Shown here in pieces: positions 44,129 to 54,801 of a stretch of 64,000 nt of DNA (positions within the stretch are counted from its first letter, which is position 1; each line of letters starts with the position of its first letter). The position numbers and the translations under genes are program-made. The notes under the pieces are model-generated. The model ran no database searches. It was given only the letters and a program-made list of their open reading frames with translations, and had not been told where the DNA came from. Origin of the DNA: Solirubrobacterales bacterium (GTDB lineage Bacteria; Actinomycetota; Thermoleophilia; Solirubrobacterales; Solirubrobacteraceae); assembly GCA_027315115.1 (NCBI GenBank), contig DAHUYQ010000024.1:170584-234583 (forward strand), read 5' to 3'.

Positions 44129-45079
44129 ATGGCAGTCCTGAAGCCACTGAGGCCGCTGCTTGCGGCCAGGCCCACGCCGGTCAAGCCGGGGGCCGAGTCG
44201 CGGCTGCAGAACCTCGTCGTGATCACCGGATACTCCGGCGCGGGCAAGTCCACGGCGATGAACGTGTTCGAGGACGCCGGCTACTTCTGCGTGGACAACC
44301 TGCCGCCGGAGATGATCGGCTCGCTGGTGCAGCTCTTCGTCCACAGCGGCTCCAAGGTCGAGCGCGCGGCGGTCGTCTGCGACGTGCGCGGCGGCGTCTA
44401 CTTCGAGGCGCTGCAGGCGGTGATGGACGAGCTGAAGGCGCGCGGCATCGAGCATAGGATGCTGTTTCTCGACGCGGCGGAGCAGACGCTCGTCAACCGC
44501 TACAAGGAGACCCGCCGGCGTCACCCGCTGGCGCCCGAGGGCAGCGTCGCCGACGGCGTGGCGGCAGAGCGCGAGCTGCTGGAGCCGCTGCGTGCCCGCG
44601 CGGACGTGATGATCGACACGACCGGCTTCTCGACCACGATGCTGCGACGGCGGATCGTCGAGGAGCTGCTGCCGCATCAGCCGAGCGGCCTGCTCGCGGT
44701 CACGTTCATGAGCTTCGGGTTCAAGCATGGCCCGCCCCGCGACGAGGATCTCGCGCTCGACGTGCGCTTCCTGCCCAACCCGCACTACGAGCCGGACCTG
44801 CGTCCGCTGACCGGCCACGACCGGCGGATCGCCGAGTACATCGCGCGCGACGGGCGGCTTGCGCAGTTCTACGAGAAGCTGTACCCGCTGCTGGACTTCC
44901 TGCTGCCCCAGTACGTGACGGAGGGCAAGTCGCACCTCGTGGTCGCGGTCGGCTGCACCGGCGGCAGGCATCGCTCGGTGGCGATCGCCGAGCATCTCGC
45001 GCAGCGCTATGCCGACCACGAGCAGCTCACCGTCACCGCGAGCCACCGAGACGTCGACAAGCACCCGCGGGACGCGTAG
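44129..45079 (+). CDS. rapZ: RapZ/YvcJ nucleotide-binding protein
   Basis: A 316-residue P-loop protein. Walker A GYSGAGKST is at 34-42, and the C-terminal domain has VGCTGGRHRSV, the conserved metabolite-binding motif. E. coli RapZ controls GlmZ sRNA and glucosamine-6-phosphate supply; in Gram-positives the role is less clear. It follows uvrC, the usual actinobacterial order, but the normally adjacent yvcK/cuvA and whiA are missing. The stop codon lies in the first of three tandem 18-bp units. Confidence 0.92.
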   Translation: MAVLKPLRPLLAARPTPVKPGAESRLQNLVVITGYSGAGKSTAMNVFEDAGYFCVDNLPPEMIGSLVQLFVHSGSKVERAAVVCDVRGGVYFEALQAVMDELKARGIEHRMLFLDAAEQTLVNRYKETRRRHPLAPEGSVADGVAAERELLEPLRARADVMIDTTGFSTTMLRRRIVEELLPHQPSGLLAVTFMSFGFKHGPPRDEDLALDVRFLPNPHYEPDLRPLTGHDRRIAEYIARDGRLAQFYEKLYPLLDFLLPQYVTEGKSHLVVAVGCTGGRHRSVAIAEHLAQRYADHEQLTVTASHRDVDKHPRDA

Positions 45080-45115
45080 CGCCCGAGTGACGCTTAACGG
45101 GCGCGGGACGCGTAG
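45062..45115 (+). repeat. Three in-frame 18-bp units, each ending in a stop codon
   Basis: Units: 45062-45079 CACCCGCGGGACGCGTAG, 45080-45097 CGCCCGAGTGACGCTTAA, 45098-45115 CGGGCGCGGGACGCGTAG. Read in the rapZ frame they give HPRDA, RPSDA and RARDA, each followed by a stop. Within them GCGCCCG (45079-45085) pairs with CGGGCGC (45098-45104), which may form the rapZ terminator. Confidence 0.85.
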
Positions 45116-45143
45116 CTTCCACCTGAGGCACAGCGGTGGACTT

Positions 45144-45164
45144 CGCATCCTCTGAGGGGATGCG
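45144..45164 (+). promoter_or_regulatory. Hairpin in the 172-bp gap-operon leader
   Basis: CGCATCC (45144-45150) pairs with GGATGCG (45158-45164). It is followed by TAGCCT (45171-45176), which could be a weak -10 for gap. CAGGAGG at about 45236 is the gap ribosome-binding site. Whether the hairpin ends rapZ transcription or lies upstream of the gap promoter is open. Confidence 0.35.
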
Positions 45165-45173
45165 CCCTGATAG

Positions 45174-47451
<2,278 letters not shown>

Positions 47452-47452
<1 letters not shown>

Positions 47453-48300
47453 TGTCCGCCTCCGAGCCGTCTGCCGCGGAGAGCGAGGACGCCGGGCATC
47501 CCGGCGCCCGCGGAGCGGGCAGGACGCCCCTGGTCGCGGGCAACTGGAAGATGTACAAGACCGAGGCGCAGGCCGAGTCCTACATCCAGGGACTGCTGCC
47601 GCGGCTCTCCTCGGTCGAGCGCGTGGACGTGGCGATCTGCGTCCCGTTCACCGACCTGCGCGCGATGGTCGACAGCACGCGCGGATCGCGCGTGGAGGTC
47701 TTCGCCCAGAACATGCACGAGGAGGCGGAGGGCGCCTTCACCGGCGAGATCTCGGCGCCGATGCTCTCCGAGATCGACGTGTACGGCGTCGTGCTCGGCC
47801 ACTCCGAGCGCCGCGCGCTCTTCGGCGAGACCGACCGGGCGCTCGCCCAGAAGGTCCCCGCCGCGCTGGCGGCAGGCCTGACGCCGATCCTGTGCGTGGG
47901 GGAGACCGAGGAGGAGCGCGACGGCGGCGACACCGAGCGCAAGCTGCGCCACCAGGTGCACGAGGATCTTGCCGCCGTGGCGCCCGGGGATCTACAGCGG
48001 GTGGTGATCGCCTACGAGCCGATCTGGGCGATCGGCACCGGGCGCGTGGCCACGCCGGAGCAGGCGCAGGAGGCGATCGCGTTCATCCGCGCGCTGCTGA
48101 GCGACCGCTCGGTGGCGCCGGCCGGGGACCCGGAGATCGCCGCGCGCGTGCGGATCCTCTACGGCGGCTCGGTCAAGCCCGAGAACGCGCAGGAGCTGCT
48201 GGCGCTGCCCGACGTCGACGGCGCGCTGGTCGGCGGCGCATCGCTTGCGCCCGAGTCCTTCGCCGCGATCGTCGCAGCCGCGGAGAAGGCGCTGGCATGA
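47452..48300 (+). CDS. tpiA: Triosephosphate isomerase
   Basis: A 282-residue TIM barrel interconverting dihydroxyacetone phosphate and glyceraldehyde-3-phosphate. Catalytic segments: AGNWKMYK (Lys), LGHSERR (His) and AYEPIWAIGTG (Glu). The first 25 or so residues are an acidic, disordered extension compared with the usual 250-residue enzyme. The start overlaps the pgk stop by 1 nt. Confidence 0.96.
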
Positions 48301-49874
48301 GTTGGGCCGGCGAGGACCTGCTGGCGGGGGCGCCGCAGGGACCGCCATTGCCGAGGGTCTGCCTGGTCGTGCTCGACGGCTGGGGCCTGGCCGAGCCGGG
48401 TCCCGGGAACGCGATCTCGCTGGCCGACACGCCCGTCTTCGACGAGCTCTGGGAGCGCTGCACGCACACCACGCTGCGCGCGTGCGGGTCCGCGGTGGGC
48501 CTGCCCGAAGGGCAGATGGGCAACTCGGAGGTGGGCCACCTCAATCTCGGCGCCGGCGCGGTCGTCAAGCAGGACCTGGTGCGCATCGACGAGGCCGTCG
48601 CCGATGGCAGCCTCGCGAAGAACCCCGCGCTGTCCGGCGCGCTCGGCGGCGTGCGGCGCGTGCACCTGATCGGGCTGGTCTCGGACGGCGGCGTGCACTC
48701 TTCGATGGAGCATCTGATCGCGCTGGTGCGGATGATCTCGGTCAAGGCTCCGCAGATTGACCTCGTGATCCACGCCTTCACCGACGGTCGCGACACGCTG
48801 CCGCACTCGGGCAAGGGCTTCCTGGAGCAGCTCGACTCCCTGCCGGGCGCGCGGGTGGGGTCGGTGATCGGGCGCTACTTCGCGATGGACCGTGACAGGC
48901 GGTGGGAGCGCGTGCAGCGCGCCTACGACATGCTCGTCCACGGCCGCGCGCCCCACAGCGCGGCCACCGGCGCGCAGGCGGTGCAGGCAGCCTACGACCG
49001 CGGCGAGACAGACGAGTTCGTCGAGCCGACGCTGGTCGGGCAGGAGGCGCGGATCGGGGCCGGCGACGGCGTGATCTGCTTCAACTTCAGGCCCGATCGG
49101 ATGCGCGAGATCGTGCGCGCGCTGGCCGACCCCGGCTTCGAGGAGGGCGAGGATCTGCCGGGCTGGCACGGGCGCGACGGCGCGCCTGTGGTGCAGCGCC
49201 TGGTGACGCTCACCGAGTACGAGGAGGGCTGGCCCTACCCGGTCGCCTTCGCGCCCGCTCGGCCGAGCGTCACGCTCTCCGGCGTGATCGCCGCTGCCGG
49301 CGCCGGCCAGCTTCACGTCGCCGAGACCGAGAAGTACCCGCACGTCACCTACTTCTTCAACGGAGGTCAGGAGACGCCGCTGCCGGGCGAGCGGCGCGAG
49401 CTCGTGCCTTCGCCCAGAGACGTGCCCACCTATGACCACAAGCCGCAGATGAGCGCCCCGGAGGCGGCGAGCGCGTTCGTGGCTGCCTGGAAGGAGCAGA
49501 TGCCGGAGTTCGGCATCATCAACTTCGCCAACGCGGACATGGTCGGCCACACCGGGGTGATCCCGGCGGCGGTCAGCGCGGTGGAGACGGTCGACCGGTG
49601 CCTGGGAGAGGTCGTGAGGACCGTGCACAGCACCGGCGGGGCCTGCGTGATCACCGCCGATCACGGCAACTCCGACAACATGCTCGAGCCCGACGGCAGC
49701 CCGAACACCGCGCATTCGCTGAACCCGGTCCCGCTGATCGTCACGGCGAGGGGCGTGAAGGTGACGCAGCGCCAGGGCGTGCTGGCCGACGTGGCGCCCA
49801 CCGTGCTGCAGCTTCTCGGGATCGCCCAGCCGGAGGGCATGACCGGCCACAGTCTGATCGAGGAGGGAGAGTGA
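48297..49874 (+). CDS. gpmI: 2,3-bisphosphoglycerate-independent phosphoglycerate mutase
   Basis: A 525-residue di-manganese enzyme. LVVLDGWGLAE opens the phosphatase domain, GQMGNSEVGHLNLGAG holds the phosphoserine nucleophile (S77), and ADHGNSDNM near the C-terminus supplies metal ligands. The ATG overlaps the tpiA stop (ATGA). In Actinomycetota secG often follows tpiA; here gpmI takes that place, as in the Bacillus glycolytic operon. No eno follows. Confidence 0.96.
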   Translation: MSWAGEDLLAGAPQGPPLPRVCLVVLDGWGLAEPGPGNAISLADTPVFDELWERCTHTTLRACGSAVGLPEGQMGNSEVGHLNLGAGAVVKQDLVRIDEAVADGSLAKNPALSGALGGVRRVHLIGLVSDGGVHSSMEHLIALVRMISVKAPQIDLVIHAFTDGRDTLPHSGKGFLEQLDSLPGARVGSVIGRYFAMDRDRRWERVQRAYDMLVHGRAPHSAATGAQAVQAAYDRGETDEFVEPTLVGQEARIGAGDGVICFNFRPDRMREIVRALADPGFEEGEDLPGWHGRDGAPVVQRLVTLTEYEEGWPYPVAFAPARPSVTLSGVIAAAGAGQLHVAETEKYPHVTYFFNGGQETPLPGERRELVPSPRDVPTYDHKPQMSAPEAASAFVAAWKEQMPEFGIINFANADMVGHTGVIPAAVSAVETVDRCLGEVVRTVHSTGGACVITADHGNSDNMLEPDGSPNTAHSLNPVPLIVTARGVKVTQRQGVLADVAPTVLQLLGIAQPEGMTGHSLIEEGE

Positions 49875-49877
49875 GCG

Positions 49878-50336
49878 ATGCGATTTGAGCTGCGGGATGT
49901 GCCCGCCTCTCAGGGCGGGGACGGCTACGGCAGCGGCGGGCCGCAACGGGCGCCACGGCTGCTTGCGGCGGCTTTCACGCTGGCCGGCATCAACCACTTC
50001 GTGATGCCGGGCCCGTACCGCAAGATCGTGCCGCCGGGCTTCGGCGACCCCGCCACTGTGGTCGCGGTCAGCGGCGTGGCGGAGATGATCGGCGGCCTGG
50101 GAACGCTGCCGCTCCGCACCCGCCGGCTCGCCGGCCTGTGGCTGGTCGCCCTGCTGGTCGCGGTCTTCCCGGCGAACGTCTACATGGCGCTCGCGCCGGC
50201 GCGCTTTGCGCCGATCCCGCGCTGGGCGCTGTATCTGCGGCTGCCGCTGCAGCCCCTGATGATCTTCTGGACGTTGCGCGCCACTCGTGCAACGCGGGCG
50301 GACGCTGCTATGTTCGGACACGAAGGTCCTGCGTGA
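49878..50336 (+). CDS. DoxX-family membrane protein
   Basis: A 152-residue protein with about four membrane helices. The first has AAFTLAGINHFVMPGPYRKIVPP, typical of DoxX-like proteins; VSGVAEMIGGLGTL and the final helix follow. DoxX proteins are linked to redox and thiol stress in actinobacteria. It begins 3 nt after gpmI, so it may be co-transcribed. It is followed by a MarR regulator. Confidence 0.8.
   Translation: MRFELRDVPASQGGDGYGSGGPQRAPRLLAAAFTLAGINHFVMPGPYRKIVPPGFGDPATVVAVSGVAEMIGGLGTLPLRTRRLAGLWLVALLVAVFPANVYMALAPARFAPIPRWALYLRLPLQPLMIFWTLRATRATRADAAMFGHEGPA
50272..50314 (+). promoter_or_regulatory. Inverted repeat and -10 upstream of the MarR gene
   Basis: CGTTGC (50272-50277) and GCAACG (50289-50294) form a dyad with an 11-nt spacer, inside the DoxX 3' end. 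TATGTT (50309-50314) could be the -10. The dyad shares its GTTGC half-site with the yceI upstream dyad. Confidence 0.35.
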
Positions 50337-50357
50337 AAACCGCACCCTGACAGACAA

Positions 50358-50933
50358 ATGGCCACGGCGGCAGCAGTCAAGAGCACCTGTATGGAACCCG
50401 AACGGACAGAGTCCGGTCAGCGACTCTCCGCCACCTCGCGGGTGCCGGCCTACATCCAGGCAGGCACGTTCTCGGCCGCGGCCGAGGATCTCAACGATCA
50501 GGAGCTGCGCGCATGGCGCGGGCTGCTGCGCGCGCACGCCTCGCTGGCCAAAGTGCTCGACGCGGAGCTGGAGGAGCGCCACGGCCTGCCGATGAGCTCC
50601 TACGAGGTGCTGCACTTCCTCGCCGGCTCCGAGCAGGGCCGGATGCGGATGTGCGATCTGGCCGAGCAGGCGCAGATGTCGCGCAGCGGCCTGACTCGCC
50701 TGGTCGACAGGCTGGAGCGCGACGGGCTGCTGGAGCGCTGCTCCTGCGAACACGACGCCCGCGGCGCCTACGCGTGCCTCACGGCGAGCGGCAGGGAGCG
50801 CCTCAGCGAAGCTCGCAGCACGCATCGCTCGGTCGTGCGAGAGCACTTCCTCTCGCGCTTCTCCGAGCAGGAGCTGAGCTCGCTCGCCGAGCTCTGGGAG
50901 CGGATCGCTCCCTGCTGCGGCTCCTCCTGCTGA
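50358..50933 (+). CDS. MarR-family transcriptional regulator
   Basis: A 191-residue winged-helix regulator. The HTH and wing lie at about 80-150 (MRMCDLAEQAQMSRSGLTRL, then VDRLERDGLLER). It has five or six cysteines, including CSCEHDARGAYAC in the wing and a CCGSSC C-terminus, so a thiol-based sensing role like OhrR is plausible but unproven. The start is uncertain: ATG 50358 or ATG 50391, neither with a clear ribosome-binding site. Confidence 0.85.
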   Translation: MATAAAVKSTCMEPERTESGQRLSATSRVPAYIQAGTFSAAAEDLNDQELRAWRGLLRAHASLAKVLDAELEERHGLPMSSYEVLHFLAGSEQGRMRMCDLAEQAQMSRSGLTRLVDRLERDGLLERCSCEHDARGAYACLTASGRERLSEARSTHRSVVREHFLSRFSEQELSSLAELWERIAPCCGSSC

Positions 50934-51050
50934 ACGGCGCCCTGCGCGGCTCTCAGCGCGGCGCCGGCGCCCCCGCGGCTCTCGACGCGATGGGCCCCCG
51001 CCCCGGTGCTCTCACCGCGGCGCCCTACGTGGCTCTCAGCGCAGATCTCC
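50904..51050 (+). repeat. Degenerate tandem array after the MarR stop codon
   Basis: The end of the MarR gene (IAPCCGSSC plus stop) is echoed in frame 30 bp later (TAPCAALS). At least four degenerate units with a core GCGGCTCTCAGCG follow. The unit starting near 50935 and the one near 51019 differ at about 2 of 24 bases. The array ends inside the 3' end of the convergent DedA gene. Confidence 0.65.
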
Positions 51051-51755
51051 CGCGGCGTCACGCTGCGCGTGGGCCTCGGATCTCGATCGTGGCGCCACGA
51101 TCGTCTCCTCCGCGCGCGCGGAGCGCCGCCCCGCGATGGCCTCCTCCTCGCGCGCGGAGCGCCGTCGCCGGCGGCGGTGGGCGACGAACAGGCTCAGGGC
51201 CGCGATCGCGACCGCGACCAGGCCGTAGATGCCGAACGCGCTGACGGCGCTTTCCGCCGAGCGGCCGACGTAGTAGGCGGCGATCCCGATCGCGGAGGCC
51301 CAGATGATGCCGCCGATCGCGTTCCAGAGCGCAAACGTGCGCCAGCGCATCTTCGTGGCGCCGGCGAGCCAGGAGGCCCAGGTCCGCAGCCCGAGGATGA
51401 AGCGTCCGAAGAAGACGGCCTTGGGCCCATGCCGTTCGAAGAACGGCTCGCCGGTCGCGAGCACCTCCAGGCGCTGACGGTGGAAGGGACCGGGCTTCTG
51501 CAGCAGCCAGCGCCCCCCTCGCCGTCCGATCACGTAGCCGATGTTGTCGCCGATGATCGCCCCGGCGGCCGCGATCGCGATCACCGCGGGCAGCGACAGC
51601 TTGCCCTGGCTGGCGAACACCGCTCCGGCGATCAGCGCGGTCTCGCCCGGCACCGGGACCCCGCCGGACTCGGCCATCACGAGCAGCAGCACGAGCGGGT
51701 AGCCGGCGGCTTCGATCAGCGAATCGACGTTGATGATCGCGGCGAGCTCCAACAT
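51036..51755 (-). CDS. DedA-family membrane protein
   Basis: A 239-residue SNARE-associated/DedA protein with about five membrane helices. Family motifs: ESGGVPVPGETALIAGAVFA (about 28-47), GDNIGYVIGRRGG (about 66-78) and FFGRFILGLRTWASWLAG (about 116-133). DedA proteins flip undecaprenyl phosphate or phospholipids. The cytoplasmic tail has two tandem 13-residue units, RRRSAREEEAIAG and RRSARAEETIVAP. The start is ATG 51755; ATG 51773 is an alternative. Confidence 0.9.
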   Translation of the reverse strand: MLELAAIINVDSLIEAAGYPLVLLLVMAESGGVPVPGETALIAGAVFASQGKLSLPAVIAIAAAGAIIGDNIGYVIGRRGGRWLLQKPGPFHRQRLEVLATGEPFFERHGPKAVFFGRFILGLRTWASWLAGATKMRWRTFALWNAIGGIIWASAIGIAAYYVGRSAESAVSAFGIYGLVAVAIAALSLFVAHRRRRRRSAREEEAIAGRRSARAEETIVAPRSRSEAHAQRDAAGDLR

Positions 51756-51760
51756 CCCCT

Positions 51761-51766
51761 TAGGAT
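51761..51766 (+). promoter_or_regulatory. -10 element TAGGAT in the 20-bp dedA-tgt divergent gap
   Basis: TAGGAT ends 9 nt before the tgt GTG at 51776, supporting leaderless transcription. On the other strand CATCCT lies 6 nt before the dedA ATG and may serve dedA. Confidence 0.4.
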
Positions 51767-51775
51767 GGCGCATCC

Positions 51776-52990
51776 GTGGCCCCTTTCCGGATCCAGACGC
51801 GCGACACCGCATCGGCGGCCCGCACAGGGGTGCTGAGCACCGCACACGGCGAGATCTCCACGCCGGCGTTCGTGCCGTTGGCAAGCAAGGCGACCGTGAA
51901 GGGGCTGCTGCCGGCCGAGGTCGCGGCGCTCGGCTACGAGATGGTGCTCGGCAACACCTTCCACCTGATGCTCAATCCCGGCCCCGAGGTGATTGAGCGA
52001 TTCGGCGGGCTGCACGGCTTCATGGGCTGGAACGGGCCGATCATCACCGACTCCGGCGGCTTCCAGGTCTTCTCGATGGGCCACGGCACCGTCGCCGACG
52101 AGATCAAGTCGAGGACCTTCCGCGACACCGAGAAGCCCAGGCAGCGCGAAGGCGCGATCCTGGCCATCGAGGAGGAGGGAGTCCGCTTCCGCTCCTACAT
52201 CGACGGCCAGGAGCGCTTCCTGACCCCCGAGGGCTCGATGGCGGTGCAGGCCGCGCTGCGTTCCGACATCGCCCTGGTCTTCGACGAGTGCACGCCGTTC
52301 AACGTCGACCGCGACTACACCGCGCGCTCGACGCAGCGAACCCACCGCTGGCTGGACCGCTGCCTGAGCTGGCAGCGCGAGCACGGGCCTGCGGGCCAGC
52401 TCGTCTACGGGATCGTGCAGGGCGGCGTCTACGAGGACATGAGGCGCGAATCGAGCGCGATCGTCGCCGCCAGCGGCTGCGACGGCGTGGCGATCGGCGG
52501 CTCGCTGGGGGCCGAGAAGCAGCAGATGTACGAGGTGGTCTCCTACGCGGTCGCCGAGCTCGGCGGCGACCGGGAGAGCCTGCCCAGGCACCTGCTCGGC
52601 ATCGGCGAGGTCGACGATCTGATCGCCGGCGTGGAGCGCGGGATCGACACCTTCGACTGCGCGATGCCCACGCGGCTGGGCCGTCACGGCACCGCGCTGG
52701 TGGCAGACCCCGAGCGACGCTGGCGCCTGGACATGAAGAAGCGGCGGCTGATGGACGACCTCGGGCCGCTTATGGATGGCTGCCCGTGCCCCGCCTGCTC
52801 GCTGGGGCTCTCGCGCGCCTACCTCTGCTACCTGGCAAGGGCCGGCGAGATCACCGGCATGAGGCTGCTGACCGCCCACAACCTCGCCTTCATCGCGGCG
52901 TTGATGGCGCGCCTGCGAGAGGCGATCGCCGCCGGCACGCTTGCGGAGACGGCGGCGGCGCTGCGCGCAGGCGCCTCGCCGTGGGCTTAG
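51776..52990 (+). CDS. tgt: tRNA-guanine transglycosylase
   Basis: A 404-residue TIM-barrel enzyme exchanging guanine 34 for preQ1 or queuine in GUN-anticodon tRNAs. SDSGGFQVFS is close to the family signature (here TDSGGFQVFS, about 91-100), ATRLGRHGT-like PTRLGRHGTAL is present, and the zinc site CPCPAC plus H in LLTAHNLAF is complete. The start is GTG. No queA or queuosine synthesis gene is near. Its final coding stretch is repeated after the stop. Confidence 0.95.
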   Translation: MAPFRIQTRDTASAARTGVLSTAHGEISTPAFVPLASKATVKGLLPAEVAALGYEMVLGNTFHLMLNPGPEVIERFGGLHGFMGWNGPIITDSGGFQVFSMGHGTVADEIKSRTFRDTEKPRQREGAILAIEEEGVRFRSYIDGQERFLTPEGSMAVQAALRSDIALVFDECTPFNVDRDYTARSTQRTHRWLDRCLSWQREHGPAGQLVYGIVQGGVYEDMRRESSAIVAASGCDGVAIGGSLGAEKQQMYEVVSYAVAELGGDRESLPRHLLGIGEVDDLIAGVERGIDTFDCAMPTRLGRHGTALVADPERRWRLDMKKRRLMDDLGPLMDGCPCPACSLGLSRAYLCYLARAGEITGMRLLTAHNLAFIAALMARLREAIAAGTLAETAAALRAGASPWA

Positions 52991-53014
52991 GCGGCGGCGC
53001 TGCGCGCAGGCGCC
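52951..53014 (+). repeat. In-frame 25-bp duplication across the tgt stop codon
   Basis: Positions 52951-52975 recur at 52990-53014, 39 bp later and so in frame. Both encode AAALRAGA. The real stop (TAG, 52988-52990) lies between them. Confidence 0.9.
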
Positions 53015-53035
53015 GGCCGCGCGGGCCTACCGGCC

Positions 53036-54238
53036 TCACTGCACGTTCTGGTTCACGAGCTGCGTGAGCGCTTCGGCGGTTTCCTTCATCGTGTGTTCCT
53101 TGACGGGACGCAGACTCGGCCCCGTCGTGGAGGACTGGCTGGCCAGCGCGACCACGACGACGATCACGACCAGCGCCGCAAGGCCGGCGAGCGCCGCCAT
53201 CAGTCGCCGTCGCGCGTGATCAGCCGAGGAGGGGGCCTGCTGATCGGCATATGAAGGGCTCGGCGTGCGCGCCGGCCCCTGCCGCGGCCGGCGCGGGTTG
53301 ACGGTCGTGGCGGCGGTGGGGCGCATCCGGCTCGTGCCGGCGGCGCCCGAGGCGGCCAGCAGGCTCGTGGCCTGCGTGGCATCGGAGCGGCGGCCGGCGC
53401 CCTGCGGAGAGATCCCGCGCATCGCCGCCTCCACCGCTTCGCCCATCTGACGGGCGGTCTCGTAGCGGTCGCGGGGATCGAGCGCGAGCGCGATCCCGAC
53501 GGCGTCCGCGAGCTCCGGGCTGACCCCGGCGACCAGCGCGTCCAGCGGCTCGGGCTCCTCCTGCTGCTGCTTGAGCGCCAGCTCTGTCAGCGAGGCGGCC
53601 TCGTAGGGCAGGCGCCCCGAGATCATCTGGTAGGCCACGACGCCGAGCGCGTAGAGGTCGGCGCGGGGGCCGGCCTCCTCGCCGCGGGCCTGCTCGGGCG
53701 CCAGGTAGGCGGCGGTCCCGAGCACCGAGCCGACCTGGGTGATGCTCGACTGCTCGGTCGCCTTGGCGATCCCGAAGTCGGCGAGCTTGACCTCGCCGTC
53801 GCGCGAGCGCAGCAGGTTGCCGGGCTTGACGTCGCGGTGCACGACGCCGTGCCGGTGGGCGTAGTGCAGACCCTCGCAGGCCTGCTCGACGATCGAGGCC
53901 GCCTCCGGCACCTCCACCCAGCCCTCGTCGCGCAGGATCTCGGCGCACGAGCGGCCCTCGATGTACTCCATCACGATGAAGTACTGCCCGGTGGCGTCGT
54001 CGCGGCCGGAGTCGAAGATCTGCACGATGTTGGGGTGCACCAGCCGCGCCGCCGCCTGCGCCTCGCGCTGGAAGCGCGAGACGAACGTCGGGTCCTCTGC
54101 CAGGTGCTCGGCCAGCAGCTTCACCGCGACCTTGCGCTCCAGCCGCGTATCGAGCGCCAGGTGCACGGTCGACATGCCGCCGAAGCCCAGGCGGCCATCG
54201 ATCTGGTAGCGGCCGGCGATCGTCTCGACCGCGCTCAT
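53036..54238 (-). CDS. PknB-type membrane Ser/Thr protein kinase
   Basis: A 400-residue eukaryotic-like kinase. The kinase domain (about 11-270) has the glycine loop GRLGFGGMSTVH, VAVKLL, HRDVKPGN, DFGIAKA and APEQARGE. A Pro/Arg-rich juxtamembrane region leads to one membrane helix (about 345-367) and a short extracytoplasmic tail of about 33 residues. There are no PASTA repeats. The ATG at 54238 overlaps the stop of the lipoprotein gene (ATGA), so the lipoprotein may be its sensor partner. Confidence 0.93.
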   Translation of the reverse strand: MSAVETIAGRYQIDGRLGFGGMSTVHLALDTRLERKVAVKLLAEHLAEDPTFVSRFQREAQAAARLVHPNIVQIFDSGRDDATGQYFIVMEYIEGRSCAEILRDEGWVEVPEAASIVEQACEGLHYAHRHGVVHRDVKPGNLLRSRDGEVKLADFGIAKATEQSSITQVGSVLGTAAYLAPEQARGEEAGPRADLYALGVVAYQMISGRLPYEAASLTELALKQQQEEPEPLDALVAGVSPELADAVGIALALDPRDRYETARQMGEAVEAAMRGISPQGAGRRSDATQATSLLAASGAAGTSRMRPTAATTVNPRRPRQGPARTPSPSYADQQAPSSADHARRRLMAALAGLAALVVIVVVVALASQSSTTGPSLRPVKEHTMKETAEALTQLVNQNVQ

Positions 54239-54801
54239 CTCTGTTCGCCTTCTTCGGCCGGGCTGCCGCCCGGGTTGGCTTCCGCGCCTCCGGTCGGAGC
54301 TTCGGCGCCGCCGACCGGGCCGGCCGGCGTGCTGCTCGTCGTGCTGGTGGCCGAGCTCGGGACTTCGGGTTCTTCGGAGGCGGTGGTGTAGGTCGTCGTC
54401 GTGGTGGTGCTCGTCGAGGTCGAGCTCGTCTTGCTCGTCGAGCTGCTTTCGGTCGCGGTGCCCGTCGTCGCCGTCCCGCCGCCGCTGGGCTGCCTGCAGG
54501 CCACGCGCGCCTGCGAGGCGAGGTGGTCGATCCCTTCCGAGAGGCGCGTCCGCAGTCGCGCATCGACGCTGGACGGCAGGCCGGCGAAGTCCCTTTCGGT
54601 CCTGGCGATCGCCGTCTCGGTGCTCGTGCAGTTGCCGTTGCCGTTCTCGGCCGCTTCGGTGACCGCTTCGAAGTCGGTGCGCAGCGGGCCCGCGCTGCCG
54701 GCCGGAATCAGGCCGGAGCTGCCGCCGCACGCGGACAGAAGTGCCGCGCTGGCCGCCGTCACGGCGGCCAGCGAGAGCTTCGTATTCGTTCTCATGCTCA
54801 T
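54235..54801 (-). CDS. Lipoprotein with Ser/Thr-rich tail
   Basis: A 188-residue lipoprotein. The signal peptide ends in LLSAC, giving lipidated C25. The domain at about 40-110 has two cysteines and no recognised family. From about 118 the chain is almost entirely Ser/Thr, then Pro/Gly/Glu, like a wall-spanning or heavily modified stalk. It lies between a metallophosphoesterase and the kinase, with 4-nt overlaps on both sides. A role as extracytoplasmic input to the kinase is inferred from this. Confidence 0.8.
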   Translation of the reverse strand: MSMRTNTKLSLAAVTAASAALLSACGGSSGLIPAGSAGPLRTDFEAVTEAAENGNGNCTSTETAIARTERDFAGLPSSVDARLRTRLSEGIDHLASQARVACRQPSGGGTATTGTATESSSTSKTSSTSTSTTTTTTYTTASEEPEVPSSATSTTSSTPAGPVGGAEAPTGGAEANPGGSPAEEGEQR

